The notes under the pieces are model-generated. The model was not told the DNA's origin. It saw nothing but the letters and a program-made list of their open reading frames with translations, and ran no database searches. A stretch of 52,820 nt of DNA from PVC group bacterium (GTDB taxonomy: Bacteria; Verrucomicrobiota; Kiritimatiellia; CAIKKV01): NCBI GenBank assembly GCA_945898015.1, contig CAMDGM010000003.1:78618-131437 (forward strand), given 5' to 3'. The position numbers and the translations under genes were made by a program. Within the stretch, counting starts at the first letter, position 1; every line of letters begins with the position of its first letter. Shown piece by piece: positions 29,005 through 37,662 of this stretch.

Positions 29005-29573
29005 ATAAAGGGGTTCGCGCGGTGTTGTTTGCGGTGATGGCGGCCGCCATCCTGGCCACGCCGGTCTCGCAGATCGTGAAGTACGAGCGCGTGCTGAAAG
29101 AGGGGCGCGCGTTCAAGTTCAAGACCCGGCCGGTGGACCCCTACGATGCGTTCCGGGGGCGGTACGTGCAGTTGACGTTCGACGGGTTGACCGTGGCGCT
29201 TCCCGCGGGCCTGGCGTACCGGCGGGACGCGGATGTTTACGCGCGGCTCGGCGAGTCGAATGGCTTTGCCCGGGTGGAGGCGATTTCGGAGGCGAGGCCC
29301 CCGGATACGCCCGATTACGTGAAGGTGGAGATGGGCTGGTATACGGATTATCCGACCAACCGGCGGGTGCAGGTGCACGTGCCGTTCAGCCAGTTTTTCA
29401 TGAACGAAAAACTCGCGCCGGAGGCCGAAGCGGCGTATCGTCAATTCAACCGGCGCGGAACCACGGACGTCTGGGCGGTGGTGAAGGTGCTGGACGGCCG
29501 CGGGGTCATCGAAAACCTGTATTTCGATGGCGTCCCGGTGGCGGACTTTCTAAAAAACAAGGAGCGACCATGA
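29001..29573 (+). CDS. GDYXXLXY-domain membrane-anchored protein
   Basis: A 190-residue protein with one N-terminal membrane helix (about 5-25) and an extracytoplasmic domain. Its hallmark region reads PVDPYDAFRGRYVQLTFD (about 44-61), the variant here of the GDYxxLxY motif. Proteins of this type usually follow DUF2157 genes, as here. Function is unknown; a role at the cell envelope is suggested only by topology. Its stop overlaps the next start by ATGA at 29570-29573. Confidence 0.78.
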   Translation: MNKGVRAVLFAVMAAAILATPVSQIVKYERVLKEGRAFKFKTRPVDPYDAFRGRYVQLTFDGLTVALPAGLAYRRDADVYARLGESNGFARVEAISEARPPDTPDYVKVEMGWYTDYPTNRRVQVHVPFSQFFMNEKLAPEAEAAYRQFNRRGTTDVWAVVKVLDGRGVIENLYFDGVPVADFLKNKERP

Positions 29574-30016
29574 TTCTGGATACAGTGAGCCGGGCCGATA
29601 TGTACGCGAACATGCACCCCCGCCTGCGGGAAGCCTTCGATCAACTCAAGCGCAAGGACTTGGCCACCCTGCCGCTGGGGCGCAACACGGTGAAGCCTTA
29701 CCTGCACGTGGACGTGGTCCAGGGCGAGATGTTTCCGCAAGCGGCCAGCAAGGTGGAGGTGCACAACCACTACATCGACATCCACGTGCCGCTGACGGGC
29801 TGGGAGCTGATCGGCTGGATGGACAAGGGCCGCTGCAAGACCCTGATCAAGACCATTCCGGAAAAGGACGCGGAGCTTTACCAGGAATCGTGCGTCAGCT
29901 GGAACGAGCTCAGGCCCGGCTATTTCGCCCTGTATTTCACGGGCGAAGGGCACGCCCCCATGGTGGGGCAGGGCGCGATCCACAAGATCGTGGTCAAGGT
30001 GGCGCTGCAGGATTAG
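29570..30016 (+). CDS. YhcH/YjgK/YiaL (DUF386) family protein
   Basis: A 148-residue cupin-like protein of the YhcH/YjgK/YiaL family. The metal-binding site shows in KVEVHNHYIDIHVPLTG (about 61-77). Later HAPMVGQG and HKIVVKV are typical of the end. Relatives are linked to sialic acid and other sugar catabolism, including anomerase activity in NanQ (family knowledge). Here it is coupled to the membrane pair upstream and overlaps the GH1 gene convergently by 4 bases at 30013-30016. Confidence 0.87.
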   Translation: MILDTVSRADMYANMHPRLREAFDQLKRKDLATLPLGRNTVKPYLHVDVVQGEMFPQAASKVEVHNHYIDIHVPLTGWELIGWMDKGRCKTLIKTIPEKDAELYQESCVSWNELRPGYFALYFTGEGHAPMVGQGAIHKIVVKVALQD

Positions 30017-31368
30017 ACCACGGCGTTCCGCGCGATGACCTCGCGATAGAACTTGGCGCTGAGCTTGGGGATGCGCTCCAGGGTCTCATAATTCACGTAG
30101 ATGATGCCGAACCGTTTCGTGTAGCCGCAGCACCACTCGAAGTTGTCGAGCAGGCTCCAGAGGAAATAGCCCTTCAGCGGCCAGCCCTCGGCCACCGCCC
30201 GCTGCGCGGCAATCAGGTGCTGGCGCAGGTACAGGACCCGGTCGGTGTCGTCGACTTCCTTGGCCGCGTTGAGCTTGTCGTCGGCTGCGCAGCCGTTTTC
30301 CGTGATGTAGACATCCTTGATGTTCCAGACTTCCTGCAGCAGGCGCGGCGCCCAGTAGAGGACCTGCGGGCCCAGGTAGAGCCAGGGCATGTGCATGCGG
30401 GGGTGGGAGTCGCTCCAGGGCACGACGGAAAAGCCGTCGGGCGTGCCGGCGTCGGCGCGGACGCAGACGGGGGAGTAGACGTTGACGCCCACAAAGTCGA
30501 GCGGGGCGGCGATGGTTTTCATATCCGCCTCGGAGAAGACGGGGGCGTCCTTGCCGGCTTCCTCGAGGTAGGCCGGCATGTAGGTGCCCTCCAGGAGGGC
30601 GGTCAGGAAGGGGGCGTTCAGGCGGCGGAGGGCTTTGCGGGCCGCCTCGATATGCTCGGTTGTTTCGAGGACCGGGGCCGGCGCCTGGATGTTTTCCGCG
30701 AGGCCGACCTGGATAGGGCGCTTGGCGTTGGCGCGCAACGCGGCGGCGGCGAGGCCGTGGCCCAGCAGGGCGTGGTGGCGGACCTGGTTGGCGACCTGGG
30801 TGCTGACCTTGAGGGCGGGCGGAAACTGCTGGCTCCGGTAGGCCAGGTCGGTGAAGCACATGAACTCGTTGATGGTGAAGAAGCGGTTCACCCGGTCCGA
30901 GAGCTTGTCCGACAGATAGCCGGCGTAATCCCCGAAGCGCTTGGCGGTTTCACGGGACTGCCAGCCGCCGTATTTTTCCTCCAGCGCCTGGGGCAGGTCC
31001 CAGTGGAAGAGGGTCATCCAGGGCTGGATGCCGGCGGCGAGCAGGGCGTCGGTGAGGCGGGCGTAGTAATCGAGGCCTTTGGCATTGGGCTCGCCCTCGC
31101 CGTCGGGGAAGATGCGGGACCAGCTCACGGAAAAGCGGTAGGACTTGAGCCCGAGCCACTTCATGAGCCGGATGTCGTCGCGGAAGCGGTGGTATTGGTC
31201 CACGGACACATCGCCGGTGTGATCGAAGGCGGTACGGCCGGGAGTGTGGGAAAAGACGTCCCAGATGGAGGGGCCGCGGCCGTCCTCCTTGGCGGCGCCT
31301 TCCACTTGGTACGACGCGGTGGCGCAGCCCCAGAGAAACGAATCGGGGAATTTGTAGTAATCGGCCAT
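30013..31368 (-). CDS. GH1 beta-glucosidase-type glycoside hydrolase
   Basis: A 451-residue GH1 TIM-barrel enzyme that hydrolyses beta-glucosides or related beta-glycosides. The N-terminal signature FLWGCATASYQVEG (11-24), SWSRIFPDGEG, and the nucleophile E357 in YITENG are all present. The acid/base is E168 in TINEF; the proline usual in TxNEP is phenylalanine here, but the Glu is kept. The C-terminal signature SLLDNFEWCCGYTKRFGI is standard. I chose the ATG at 31368 with AAGGAA just upstream; the longer frame reads into the intergenic region. No signal peptide, so it is cytosolic. Confidence 0.93.
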   Translation of the reverse strand: MADYYKFPDSFLWGCATASYQVEGAAKEDGRGPSIWDVFSHTPGRTAFDHTGDVSVDQYHRFRDDIRLMKWLGLKSYRFSVSWSRIFPDGEGEPNAKGLDYYARLTDALLAAGIQPWMTLFHWDLPQALEEKYGGWQSRETAKRFGDYAGYLSDKLSDRVNRFFTINEFMCFTDLAYRSQQFPPALKVSTQVANQVRHHALLGHGLAAAALRANAKRPIQVGLAENIQAPAPVLETTEHIEAARKALRRLNAPFLTALLEGTYMPAYLEEAGKDAPVFSEADMKTIAAPLDFVGVNVYSPVCVRADAGTPDGFSVVPWSDSHPRMHMPWLYLGPQVLYWAPRLLQEVWNIKDVYITENGCAADDKLNAAKEVDDTDRVLYLRQHLIAAQRAVAEGWPLKGYFLWSLLDNFEWCCGYTKRFGIIYVNYETLERIPKLSAKFYREVIARNAVV

Positions 31369-31450
31369 GATGGATTTCCTTGTTAGAGCGACAGGATAGT
31401 GGGATCGCCGGAATTGCTCAAGCGCGTAATGTGGCCTCAACGGGGTTGGT

Positions 31451-31493
31451 TATAATGTTGGAGCCAAGGATCGTTTTGCCAAGGATCGCTTTG
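31451..31493 (+). promoter_or_regulatory. TATAAT box followed by a 15-bp tandem direct repeat
   Basis: A perfect TATAAT lies at 31451-31456 in the 207-base region between the divergent GH1 gene and the propeller operon; no clear -35 is visible. Seven bases later, CCAAGGATCGTTTTG (31464-31478) is followed at once by CCAAGGATCGCTTTG (31479-31493), a tandem repeat with one mismatch. It could be a pair of regulator half-sites downstream of the promoter. Confidence 0.4.
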
Positions 31494-31575
31494 GCGTTTG
31501 ACATCACGCGGTTTCTGCGGAATGATCGGAGTTCTGTTCGGAACTCGCATTTACGGGATGAGGGGACTCTCACTC

Positions 31576-33465
31576 ATGAAATCAGCCTGTTCGACCGCTG
31601 CTCCTAAAGTAACCGGTCTTCGTGACCACGGCGTCGCCCTGCATAAGGGCGTTTGCTTCAGCTATAAGCCGTGGCGTGATGCGGAGACCGGCCGTGACTA
31701 CGTGTATGCCGGCATCATCGGCACGTCGTCACTGGTCGTGCAGCTTGACGTCGTGACCGGCCGATGCCGGGCTTTTCACATGCCCCCGTCCTGCAGCGGG
31801 CCCTGGGGTATGACGTTCACTCTGGAAGGGCATGTGCTGGTCACCAGCACCTCCGGTCAACTATGCCGCCTCGACCCGCGAACCGGCGAGTTCCGGATCA
31901 CGGCCAACACCGGGCATTGGAATTGGAGCATCGACCGCGGGGCGGATGGCAAATTCTACATCGTGACGGCCAATGAATGCCGCCTCTTCCGCTACGACGC
32001 CGTGACGGAGAAACTCGAGGATCTTGGCCAGCTCGACAAGAGCGAAATGAATGCCCGTCACGTTATTGGCGGAAATGACGGCTACCTGTATGTCGGGATC
32101 GGCACGATGGCGGCCCAGGTCGTTGCGTATCACATCGCCACGGGACGGATGGTCCGACTGTTGCCGAAATCCGAAGTGAGGCCTGGCTTTCAGTTGGTCG
32201 GCCGCGGACGGGATGGTCAGCTCTACACCCAGACCGTCCGGCGCCACATCTACCGTCTCGCTCACGGCCAGGCGTTTTTCGACGCGAGCCTCAGCCGCCA
32301 ATGCCGGGCCCAGCCGCCGGAGGAGTTCCTGGCGGAGTTGTCGATGCCGACACTCCCCGACGGCCGAAAGGTCACGCTGGTGGACTTGGACCACATTCGC
32401 GTCGGGGAAGGGCCCGCGTCCAGGCTCTGGCCGTTGACCTACAAGACGGAGGGGACGGCCCTCTTTCATCTGGCCGCGGGGCCGGACCGGACCGTCTATG
32501 CGAGCACCATTTACCCGCTTCACCTGGTGCGCTATACGCCGGCCACGCGGAAGCTGGAAGACCTCGGGCGCGGCGGACCCGACCGCGCCGAGGCCTACTC
32601 GATCGGTCACTGCGACGGCAAGGTCTATTATGGAACCTATTCCGGCGCCTTATTGATGTGTTACGATCCGGCCAAGCCGCTCCACCAGGATCCGCCGGGC
32701 GGCCAGAAGTGGAAGACCAACCCCCGCCTGCTCGGCTATCTCGGCAGGGGGAACTGCCGCCCGCGCGCCATCTGCGTGGACAGCCAGAAACGCGTCTGGG
32801 TCGGCGGCATTCCCGATTACGGCTATCGGCACGGCGGGCTGGCCTGCTACGACACCCGGCGCCGGACGCTCACGGTTCACGACGCGGTCATTTCCGACCA
32901 GAGCGTGCTTGCGCTCACGGCGGATGAATCCGGAGCCACCCTCTACGGCGGAACGAGTACGACCCGCGGCGGCGGGTTGGCGGCGGCGACCCCGGAGGCG
33001 CATCTGTTCGCCTGGGACACGCGTCGGAACAAGCGGTTGTGGAAGCAGGCGCCCATCCCGGGCGCGGCCGGCATCCTCAATCTGCTTTATCGTGATGGCA
33101 AGCTCTATGGCTCAACCGGGAACAATTTTTCCTTCTTCCGGTTTGATCTGAAGAGCCGGACGATGGACTATAACGTACCCTCCCGCATCTCGGCGATCCG
33201 TGAACAGTCCTTATGCTGGGGCCCGGATGGGAACCTCTACGGCATCACCTGGATGTCCCTGCTGCGCTGGCGCCCGGAGACGGGTCAGATCGACGTGCTG
33301 TACCGTTGCGAGGGCGATGAGGCCAGCCGGTATGAAGGGGGATCGCTCTTTCATCGCGGCGCGGTCATCATTGACGGACGTCTGTATTTTTCCTGCGGAT
33401 CGAGGGTGATGTCGTTGCGCATTCCCCTGGAAACGCCGATGAACAGGACCCCGAGGGGAAGATGA
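31576..33465 (+). CDS. Beta-propeller protein of unknown function (NHL/SMP-30-like)
   Basis: A 629-residue predicted multi-bladed propeller. Repeats of the type D(K/R)xYxxTxxxxRLFRYD are seen, for example GADGKFYIVTANECRLFRYD, GNDGYLYVGIGTMAAQVVAY, RDGKLYGSTGNNFSFFRFD and PDGNLYGITWMSLLRW. Each blade has a GxLY core. No catalytic motif is recognised and no signal peptide is clear. I start it at ATG 31576; an in-frame ATG at 31558 is possible. It overlaps the ceramidase-like gene by ATGA (33462-33465), so it probably serves the same pathway. Related PVC propellers are often annotated as SMP-30/gluconolactonase or WD40-like without a known substrate. Confidence 0.6.
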   Translation: MKSACSTAAPKVTGLRDHGVALHKGVCFSYKPWRDAETGRDYVYAGIIGTSSLVVQLDVVTGRCRAFHMPPSCSGPWGMTFTLEGHVLVTSTSGQLCRLDPRTGEFRITANTGHWNWSIDRGADGKFYIVTANECRLFRYDAVTEKLEDLGQLDKSEMNARHVIGGNDGYLYVGIGTMAAQVVAYHIATGRMVRLLPKSEVRPGFQLVGRGRDGQLYTQTVRRHIYRLAHGQAFFDASLSRQCRAQPPEEFLAELSMPTLPDGRKVTLVDLDHIRVGEGPASRLWPLTYKTEGTALFHLAAGPDRTVYASTIYPLHLVRYTPATRKLEDLGRGGPDRAEAYSIGHCDGKVYYGTYSGALLMCYDPAKPLHQDPPGGQKWKTNPRLLGYLGRGNCRPRAICVDSQKRVWVGGIPDYGYRHGGLACYDTRRRTLTVHDAVISDQSVLALTADESGATLYGGTSTTRGGGLAAATPEAHLFAWDTRRNKRLWKQAPIPGAAGILNLLYRDGKLYGSTGNNFSFFRFDLKSRTMDYNVPSRISAIREQSLCWGPDGNLYGITWMSLLRWRPETGQIDVLYRCEGDEASRYEGGSLFHRGAVIIDGRLYFSCGSRVMSLRIPLETPMNRTPRGR

Positions 33466-34868
33466 AAAAAACGAAAAACACGTCGCTCCGCGCGGGTGCG
33501 GCGAAGGTGGATATTTCGCCGGCGAAGGGCATTCAGCTGGCAGGGGATATCGGTCGCCGCCGGCCTTGCACCGGCATCGCGGATCCGATTTACGCCCGGG
33601 CGTTGGTGCTCGAAAAAAACGGGAAACAGTGTTGCGTGCTGTCCCTCGATGTGTTGGCCATCGACACCCCGTGGGCGGACGAGCTTCGCCGCCGCGCCCA
33701 AGCCCGGTACCGGTTCCCGCCCGAGGCGGTGGTGATCCACACGACGCAGAACCACGCCGCGCCGAGCATTGGCAATCATTTCTGTCGCGACTCGTGCACC
33801 CGGATTCCGGATCGGTACGCCTATTTGCGGGGGGGCGACGCGCGGTATAACGAGCCGGCCGTGGCCGGCATCCTGGAAGCCATGGGCAAGGCGCTGGCGA
33901 ATCTCGAGCCTGTCGCCGTTTCCGTGGGCCGCGCCATCGACGGGCGCATTGCCACCAACCGGCGTTACGTGATGCGCGACGGCACGTCGCGGTGTCAGCC
34001 CGGGGCGGGCAACCCGAACGTGCTTCATGTGGAAGGGCCTACGGATCCGGAGGTCGGCGTGGTCACGTTTACCGGCGCGAAAGGTCGGACGATCTCCGCG
34101 CTGCTGCATCACACGGCCCATCCCTGCAACGGGTTCTGGGGGAGCAAGGTCCTGCCCGACTGGCCCGGCGCCTGGTGCCAGGGCATGGAGGCGCACTTCG
34201 GCAAAACCTGCACCCCGCTTGTGATCAATGGCTGCTGCGGCAACATCATCACGTTCGACTATCTTAATCCCGCGCAGAAAAACGATGGCGACTATCGCCG
34301 CTATGGGCGATTGTTGACCGAGTCAACGATGCGGGCGCTGAAGGACATGCGGCCCGTGAAGGGGACCGCGTTCGGATGGGCGAGCCGCATCCTGCCGATC
34401 CCCAAACGGGTGATTCCGCGCCAGGCGCTCGCCGAGGCCAGGAGCATGCTGAAGGAACATCCCGGGCCGCTCTGGAAGGACCCGAAACACAATCGCGTCG
34501 AATGGGATTGGGTTTACAACGTCGGCATTGTCGACATGGCCGACGAGGACCGGACGCAGCCCGACTTCCCTTATGAAATCCAGGCGTTGCGGATCGGCGA
34601 CTTCGGTTTGCTGGCGATCATGGGCGAGCCCTTCGTGGAAGCGCAGCTGAATATCAAGCTGAAGTCGCCGTTCCCTTTTCTCCAGGTTGCCCACCTGTGC
34701 AACGGCTATTGCTGTTACGTGCCGACCCGGCGGGCGCTGGCCGGCGGCGGCTATGAGACGCGGATTGGATGGGGTTCACGACTGGCGCCGGAAGCGCTGG
34801 AGATGATCGAAAAGGCGTCCGTGCAACTGCTCAAGAAACTGGCGGCACACCCGTCATCATCCGCTTAA
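33462..34868 (+). CDS. Neutral/alkaline ceramidase-superfamily protein
   Basis: A 468-residue protein of the neutral/alkaline non-lysosomal ceramidase-type family. The N-terminal AGAAKVDISPAKG and the ADPIYARALVLE segment are typical. Zinc-type histidines lie in VIHTTQNHAAPSIGN and in LLHHTAHPCNGFWG, and VINGCCGNI resembles the family's catalytic region. No signal peptide is seen. Many PVC bacteria carry several such paralogues whose substrate is unknown, so ceramide as substrate is only a guess. It is translationally coupled to the upstream propeller and is followed 25 bases later by a sialate-esterase-like gene. Confidence 0.7.
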   Translation: MKKTKNTSLRAGAAKVDISPAKGIQLAGDIGRRRPCTGIADPIYARALVLEKNGKQCCVLSLDVLAIDTPWADELRRRAQARYRFPPEAVVIHTTQNHAAPSIGNHFCRDSCTRIPDRYAYLRGGDARYNEPAVAGILEAMGKALANLEPVAVSVGRAIDGRIATNRRYVMRDGTSRCQPGAGNPNVLHVEGPTDPEVGVVTFTGAKGRTISALLHHTAHPCNGFWGSKVLPDWPGAWCQGMEAHFGKTCTPLVINGCCGNIITFDYLNPAQKNDGDYRRYGRLLTESTMRALKDMRPVKGTAFGWASRILPIPKRVIPRQALAEARSMLKEHPGPLWKDPKHNRVEWDWVYNVGIVDMADEDRTQPDFPYEIQALRIGDFGLLAIMGEPFVEAQLNIKLKSPFPFLQVAHLCNGYCCYVPTRRALAGGGYETRIGWGSRLAPEALEMIEKASVQLLKKLAAHPSSSA

Positions 34869-34893
34869 CGGCATGATAAGGAGAAGCGTGTCA

Positions 34894-36438
34894 ATGACTG
34901 TTCGGGAAAAATCGATCTCTTGCTGGATTGGATTTTTCGGGTGCATGCTGGCGCTCGGCGTCGCCTGTGCGCGCGCCGAGGTGACGCTGCCGGATGTGTT
35001 CAGCGCGCACATGGTTTTGCAGCGCGAGTGCGCGGTGCCGGTGTGGGGCGCTGCGGCGCCGGGGGAAAAGGTCACGGTCACGTTTCGCAATCAAGAAAAG
35101 ACGGCCACGGCCGACGCGGCCGGCAAGTGGATGGTTAAGCTCGATCCGCTGACGGCGGGCGGACCGGACAATCTGACGGTGACCGCGCTTAAGACGGTGG
35201 TGATCGAGGACGTGCTTGTCGGCGAGGTCTGGGTGGGAAGCGGTCAGTCGAACATGGAGTATTTGACGGGCTATTTTGCCGCTGGCGATCCGGTGCTGGC
35301 CAGGATGATGGGGGAGCGTTATCCCCAGATCCGCCTGACCACGGCCACCCGGGCCTGGCAAGAGGCGACGCCGGAGTCGATCAAAAGCTTCTCGGCTCTG
35401 CTTTTTGCCTTCGGGGTTGCCTTGCAGAAGCACCTTAACGTGCCGGTGGGACTGATGCTGGGTGCGGCGGGCGGGTCGCCCTCGGGCTACTGGCTCACCC
35501 GGGACATGCTGGCGGCCGATCCCGCCAGCCAGGCGGCCGCCGCAGAAGCCGAGGCGAGGGCGCCCTTCGCCCTGCGGCAGCAGAAATATGAGCAGGATCT
35601 GGCCCGGTACAACGCGGCGCAGCAGGGGGACAAGAAGGCGATCTCCGCGCCTCCGTCGCCCCCGATCCGGGCCGGCGAGGCTTATGGCAAAGTGGGCCAC
35701 TTGTACGAGACGTTCATCAAGCCGCTGCAGCCCTATGCAATTCGCGGCGTGCTGTGGGACCAGGGCGAGAGCAATACGGCCCTGGAGGGGATCGATCAAT
35801 ACACGACGATGGGGGCGTTGATCCGCGGCTGGCGCCGGGCGTGGGGCGAGGGCGAGTTCCCGTTTCTGTATGTTCAGAAACCGGGCGGCGGCGGTTGCGC
35901 GTGGGATCCGGCCAGTCCGGTGACGAAAGAGGCTGCCCCCTTCACGCCGCTGCCGGCGAGCGTGCCCGATGATGGCGACGCGGTCGGGATGTTCATCAAG
36001 ATCATGACGTATCCGAAGACGGCGATGGTCACGAGCAGCGACCTGGGGGCCGGCCTTCATCCGGTCAACAAATCCGGTTATGGCCAACGCGCCGCGGACG
36101 TGGCGCTCGGCTTCGTGTATGGCGGGACGAACGACTATTACGGACCGGTTTACAAGTCGCACCAAGCAGAAGGCGCCACGATTCGCGTGAGTTTCAGTCA
36201 TGTCGGGCAAGGTTTGGCCTTCAAGCACGGCGACCAACTACAGGGGTTTGCGATGGCCGGTAAAGACAAGGCGTGGCACTGGGCCGAGGCGTGGATCGAC
36301 AGCAACACCGTCGTGCTTTCCAGCCAGGAGGTGCCAGAACCGGTCGCGGTTCAGTACGCATGGACCGTCAATCGCCCGTGGGCCAACCTTTTTAACAAAG
36401 GCGGGCTGCCGGCGTTGCCGTTCTGTACGGCCCGGTAG
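34894..36438 (+). CDS. Secreted sialate O-acetylesterase-like protein
   Basis: A 514-residue exported SGNH-type esterase. A signal peptide with hydrophobic core ISCWIGFFGCMLALGVAC ends near ARAEV (about residue 28). It is followed by an N-terminal beta-sandwich with LPDVFSAHMVLQRE, as in sialate-O-acetylesterases. The SGNH motif is WVGSGQSNM (Ser119), with the second family motif VLWDQGESNT near residue 290 and the late LHPVNKSGYG containing the catalytic His. I chose ATG 34894, eleven bases after AAGGAG; ATG 34873 lies before the ribosome site. It could deacetylate sialic acids or hemicellulose; the substrate is not set by sequence. Confidence 0.88.
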   Translation: MTVREKSISCWIGFFGCMLALGVACARAEVTLPDVFSAHMVLQRECAVPVWGAAAPGEKVTVTFRNQEKTATADAAGKWMVKLDPLTAGGPDNLTVTALKTVVIEDVLVGEVWVGSGQSNMEYLTGYFAAGDPVLARMMGERYPQIRLTTATRAWQEATPESIKSFSALLFAFGVALQKHLNVPVGLMLGAAGGSPSGYWLTRDMLAADPASQAAAAEAEARAPFALRQQKYEQDLARYNAAQQGDKKAISAPPSPPIRAGEAYGKVGHLYETFIKPLQPYAIRGVLWDQGESNTALEGIDQYTTMGALIRGWRRAWGEGEFPFLYVQKPGGGGCAWDPASPVTKEAAPFTPLPASVPDDGDAVGMFIKIMTYPKTAMVTSSDLGAGLHPVNKSGYGQRAADVALGFVYGGTNDYYGPVYKSHQAEGATIRVSFSHVGQGLAFKHGDQLQGFAMAGKDKAWHWAEAWIDSNTVVLSSQEVPEPVAVQYAWTVNRPWANLFNKGGLPALPFCTAR

Positions 36439-36490
36439 GGGGGGCAGTGAGCGATACGGATAGACGCCGGCGACGGATCTCGTCTGTCAA

Positions 36491-37516
36491 TCAGTTCGTG
36501 TCGACTGAGATCAGCCGGTAAAACATCACGGAATTGGTGCTGACCCCGGTCGTGACCGCCATCGCGCCAAGGCCGGTCAGGTTTGTATAGGGGGCGGCAT
36601 TCGCCCAGGCGGCTGGAGCCAAGGCCGGTGTCTGCTGCAGGTTATAGGCGCAGGTATTCGTGCCCGTCCAGCCAAGGACGACGCTGTCGCCCGACGTGAT
36701 GTTCGTCAAGGCATCACATGCATATTGTGCCTGAACCGCCTGTCCGGCATTGTTCAAATGGATTTTATCGGCTAAAAAGTAGGTCGTATCGGTCCAGTTG
36801 GAAAGCCGCGCGTCGGAGCCGCAGTCGATCACGCCGATGCCCAGCGCCGGGAATTCCGCCTTCATCTGCGCGATGAAGTAGGCCCGAACCGTGGCCCACG
36901 TGCCTCCTGCGACCCGGCTGTAGTATCCCTGGTTGTGGGGGGTGCAGGCAAAAACGTATTTGAACCCCGCGGCCTTTCGATCCAGAAAGTATTGCTTGTA
37001 CTTGCCGTATATCACCTCTTTCGAATCATCTAGGTTTCCCCACTGATTGACCAACTCCAGGCCAATGAGAATGTCGTATGTGGCATGATTCGTATCGATT
37101 TGACTTACGGCATCGGACTGCATTTTATCGATTGTCTGCCCGGATACGCCGAAATTCAGAATCTCCGCCGTTTTGCCGGTCTTTCGAAGCAAGGCCGCCG
37201 TCTGATTGGGGAAGTTCGATCCGCCGGTCGACCCCGCGCCGTAGACCCAACTGTTCCCGTCAAAAAGGATATGAAAGTCCTGTTTGCCGGATCCGTGCGC
37301 CGGGGCAAAATGGCTGATAGTCGCAGGTGTGGCCGCCGGAGAGGTGAGCGCCCACGGGCCGGGGAAGATCAGCCACACCAGGGCGGGGATGAGCGCGAGG
37401 CGGCCACCGAGGATCGGAAATCGTGTTTCGGGCGGCACGGACACTCGCGCGCGGGGATCGTCCTGAAGAAGCGATTTCATGAGCAAGAAAATGCCAAAAT
37501 AGAGACGAAAATGCAA
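36491..37516 (-). CDS. Exported SGNH/GDSL hydrolase with C-terminal beta module
   Basis: A 341-residue protein with an N-terminal hydrophobic segment (about 37-57, ALIPALVWLIFPGPWALTS) that may be a signal or anchor. The SGNH-type block I is altered: FDGNSWVYGAG (SGNH would be GDS), while NFGVSGQTIDKM and the late IHLNNAGQAVQ (catalytic His) are present. The last about 80 residues (from GWTGTNTCAYNLQQTP to the FYRLIS end) resemble the beta module often found at the C-terminus of PVC secreted proteins. I keep the start at 37516 because AAGG precedes it; an ATG at 37480 is an alternative. Confidence 0.7.
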   Translation of the reverse strand: MHFRLYFGIFLLMKSLLQDDPRARVSVPPETRFPILGGRLALIPALVWLIFPGPWALTSPAATPATISHFAPAHGSGKQDFHILFDGNSWVYGAGSTGGSNFPNQTAALLRKTGKTAEILNFGVSGQTIDKMQSDAVSQIDTNHATYDILIGLELVNQWGNLDDSKEVIYGKYKQYFLDRKAAGFKYVFACTPHNQGYYSRVAGGTWATVRAYFIAQMKAEFPALGIGVIDCGSDARLSNWTDTTYFLADKIHLNNAGQAVQAQYACDALTNITSGDSVVLGWTGTNTCAYNLQQTPALAPAAWANAAPYTNLTGLGAMAVTTGVSTNSVMFYRLISVDTN

Positions 37517-37609
37517 CCTTATCTCCCTCTTAGTGGGAAATTGCTGATTTTTCTGGTGCAGTACGTTCCAAATAGACTACTCTCAACTCGTAGGATAATC
37601 TGGAAGATG

Positions 37610-37620
37610 CCCCCCCCCCC
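37610..37620 (+). repeat. Eleven-base poly-C tract between divergent genes
   Basis: Eleven consecutive C residues lie 42 bases upstream of the ATG of the large secreted protein. The next bases in the downstream frame are TGA, so changes in tract length would not extend that reading frame; any effect would be on transcription or mRNA. Such tracts are slippery and could give phase variation or be an assembly error. Confidence 0.8.
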
Positions 37621-37662
37621 TGACGGCGCAGGGATAGTTGCGAATGCGGAAGGGAGCGCGTA

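Noticed and set aside
29890-31386. A 498-residue plus-strand frame with Val/Gly-rich repeats
   Set aside because: Antisense to the GH1 gene, whose catalytic residues are all present.
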